This document shows positions 63,013-64,000 of a DNA stretch of 64,000 nucleotides, one piece after another; positions within the stretch are counted from its first letter, which is position 1; each line of letters opens with the position of its first letter. This stretch comes from Austwickia sp. TVS 96-490-7B (lineage in GTDB: Bacteria > Actinomycetota > Actinomycetes > Actinomycetales > Dermatophilaceae), in the NCBI RefSeq assembly GCF_019331795.1, contig NZ_JAHPZL010000004.1, positions 115,870-179,869 of the forward strand, read 5' to 3'. Under the pieces are notes generated by a model, which worked only from the letters and a program-made list of their open reading frames with translations, was not told the origin of the DNA and ran no database searches. A program made the translations under genes and the position numbers.

Positions 63013-64000
63013 ATGAGCGTCCCACTGACTGCATGGATCGCCGCCTTAGCATTGATCGTCGGGCTACTGGTTTACGACTTCTTCTTCCACGTCCGGAAGG
63101 CACATACTCCGACACTGCGCGAAGCTGCAGTCTGGTCTGCCGCCTATGTCGGCATTGCCCTTCTTTTCGGGATCGCGGTACTGATCCTCGGCGGCCAGGA
63201 AATGGGCGCCGAATACTTTGCCGGGTATATCACCGAAAAAGCACTTTCGGTGGATAACCTATTTGTCTTCCTCATCATCATGACCAGCTTCCGCGTCCCC
63301 AGCGCCGACCAGCAGAAGGTCCTCCTGTTCGGGATTGTCTTCTCACTGTTCGCCCGCACCGCGTTCATCTTCGTGGGGGCAGCGCTGATCAACTCGTTCG
63401 CCTGGATGTTCTACATCTTCGGTCTCATCTTGCTCTTCACCGCAGGTCACATGATCGTCGGTCATGACGACGGCGACGATGGGGCGGACAACGTCATCAT
63501 CCGAGCGGCTCGCCGCTTCTTGCGCACCACCGAGCAGTACGACGGAGACCGGCTCTACACGGTCGTCGACGGCAAACGCATGCTCACTCCGATGCTGCTG
63601 GTGATGATCGCGATCGGCGGCACCGACATCCTCTTCGCCCTGGACTCGATCCCCGCGATCTTCGGGCTGACCCAGTCGACGTTCATCGTGTTCACGGCCA
63701 CCGCGTTCTCGCTGATGGGGTTGCGCCAGCTGTACTTCCTGCTCGACGGCCTGCTCGACCGGTTGATCTACCTGAAGTGGGGTCTTTCGGCGATCCTGGC
63801 GTTCATTGGCGTGAAGTTGGTGCTGCACGCCTTGCACGAAAACACAGTCCCCATCATTAACGACGGGCACCCGGTGACGGTGGTCGAAGTTTCCACGCAG
63901 GTGTCGTTGACAGTCATCGTCGGAGTGCTGGCACTGACCGTGGTGGCCTCTCTGCTGAGTCCCAAGGGCAAGGCGCTCACCGTGATCAACAACACCCGCC
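63013..64000 (+). CDS. TerC/Alx-family membrane protein, 3' end cut by window edge
   Basis: ATG 63013 follows AGGAAGG. The 329 codons in the window read open to the edge. About eight to nine helices. Family motifs: ITEKALSVDNLFVFLIIMT and IAIGGTDILFALDSIPAIFG, with the acidic residues that form the metal site. A cytoplasmic loop (GHDDGDDGADNVIIRAARRFL) lies between helices. TerC/Alx proteins export or handle Mn2+ or act in tellurite and redox stress. The stop lies past 64000. Confidence 0.92.
   Translation, partial: MSVPLTAWIAALALIVGLLVYDFFFHVRKAHTPTLREAAVWSAAYVGIALLFGIAVLILGGQEMGAEYFAGYITEKALSVDNLFVFLIIMTSFRVPSADQQKVLLFGIVFSLFARTAFIFVGAALINSFAWMFYIFGLILLFTAGHMIVGHDDGDDGADNVIIRAARRFLRTTEQYDGDRLYTVVDGKRMLTPMLLVMIAIGGTDILFALDSIPAIFGLTQSTFIVFTATAFSLMGLRQLYFLLDGLLDRLIYLKWGLSAILAFIGVKLVLHALHENTVPIINDGHPVTVVEVSTQVSLTVIVGVLALTVVASLLSPKGKALTVINNTR

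Overview
This window is high-GC DNA from an actinobacterium. The evidence is strong GC bias at third codon positions in nearly every gene, a mycothiol-dependent maleylpyruvate-isomerase-type protein, LppX/LprG-like lipoproteins, an MtrA/PhoP-like response regulator, GTG and TTG starts, and gene types common in Micrococcales. A motile chemotactic member such as a Dermatophilaceae or Intrasporangiaceae relative would fit, but that placement is inference. No rRNA, tRNA, prophage, transposase gene or CRISPR array was recognised. About 51 protein genes are called on both strands with short intergenic gaps. Two of them run off the window edges.

1-12 kb: a translationally coupled pair of membrane signalling proteins, one a histidine-kinase-like protein that lacks the phospho-acceptor histidine. 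Then an SMP-30 hydrolase, a CYTH-CHAD polyphosphate-type protein, an acyl-CoA dehydrogenase, a cluster of four identical 12-bp palindromes, a small membrane protein, a luciferase-like flavin oxidoreductase, and a CopD/CtaG fusion for copper and cytochrome oxidase assembly. 12-21 kb: a mycothiol-dependent isomerase-like gene, a branched-chain 2-oxoacid dehydrogenase operon (E1alpha-E1beta-E2, the E2 with two almost identical lipoyl domains), a HisC-type aminotransferase and a chemotaxis receptor. 21-31 kb: a fused alpha-beta glycyl-tRNA synthetase, tandem paralogous lipoproteins, peptide deformylase, a MerB-like protein behind a Fur/Zur-like palindrome, ThpR, a GntR/DUF1648 operon and a secreted hydrolase.

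31-46 kb: an inverted-repeat element, tyrosine phenol-lyase, a secreted acid phosphatase with two HAD domains, an MFS transporter, methionine aminopeptidase overlapping a YdhR-type monooxygenase, an AMIN-like lipoprotein, a DrrA-like ABC exporter operon, a class V PLP enzyme, a eukaryotic-type UDP-glucose pyrophosphorylase and a SanA-like protein. 46-50 kb: a small secreted protein built from eight TYTQS repeats, an orphan OmpR-type regulator, a D-malate/tartrate dehydrogenase and a nitronate monooxygenase.

50-64 kb: the most unusual part. A 1469-residue protein fuses two 2-hydroxyacyl-CoA dehydratase activator domains with dehydratase-related domains. It is divergent from a TetR gene across a palindrome-dense promoter. 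Next come a foldable inverted-repeat element and a 939-residue FAD/Fe-S 2-hydroxyacid-dehydrogenase-like protein. A divergent ROK protein, a saccharopine-dehydrogenase-like reductase, a hypothetical gene, two candidate micro-ORFs and a TerC-family membrane protein close the window. The main leads are the TYTQS protein, the activase/dehydrogenase region, the dispersed inverted-repeat motif shared by 31.7 kb and 56.3 kb, and the MerB-like gene with its palindrome.
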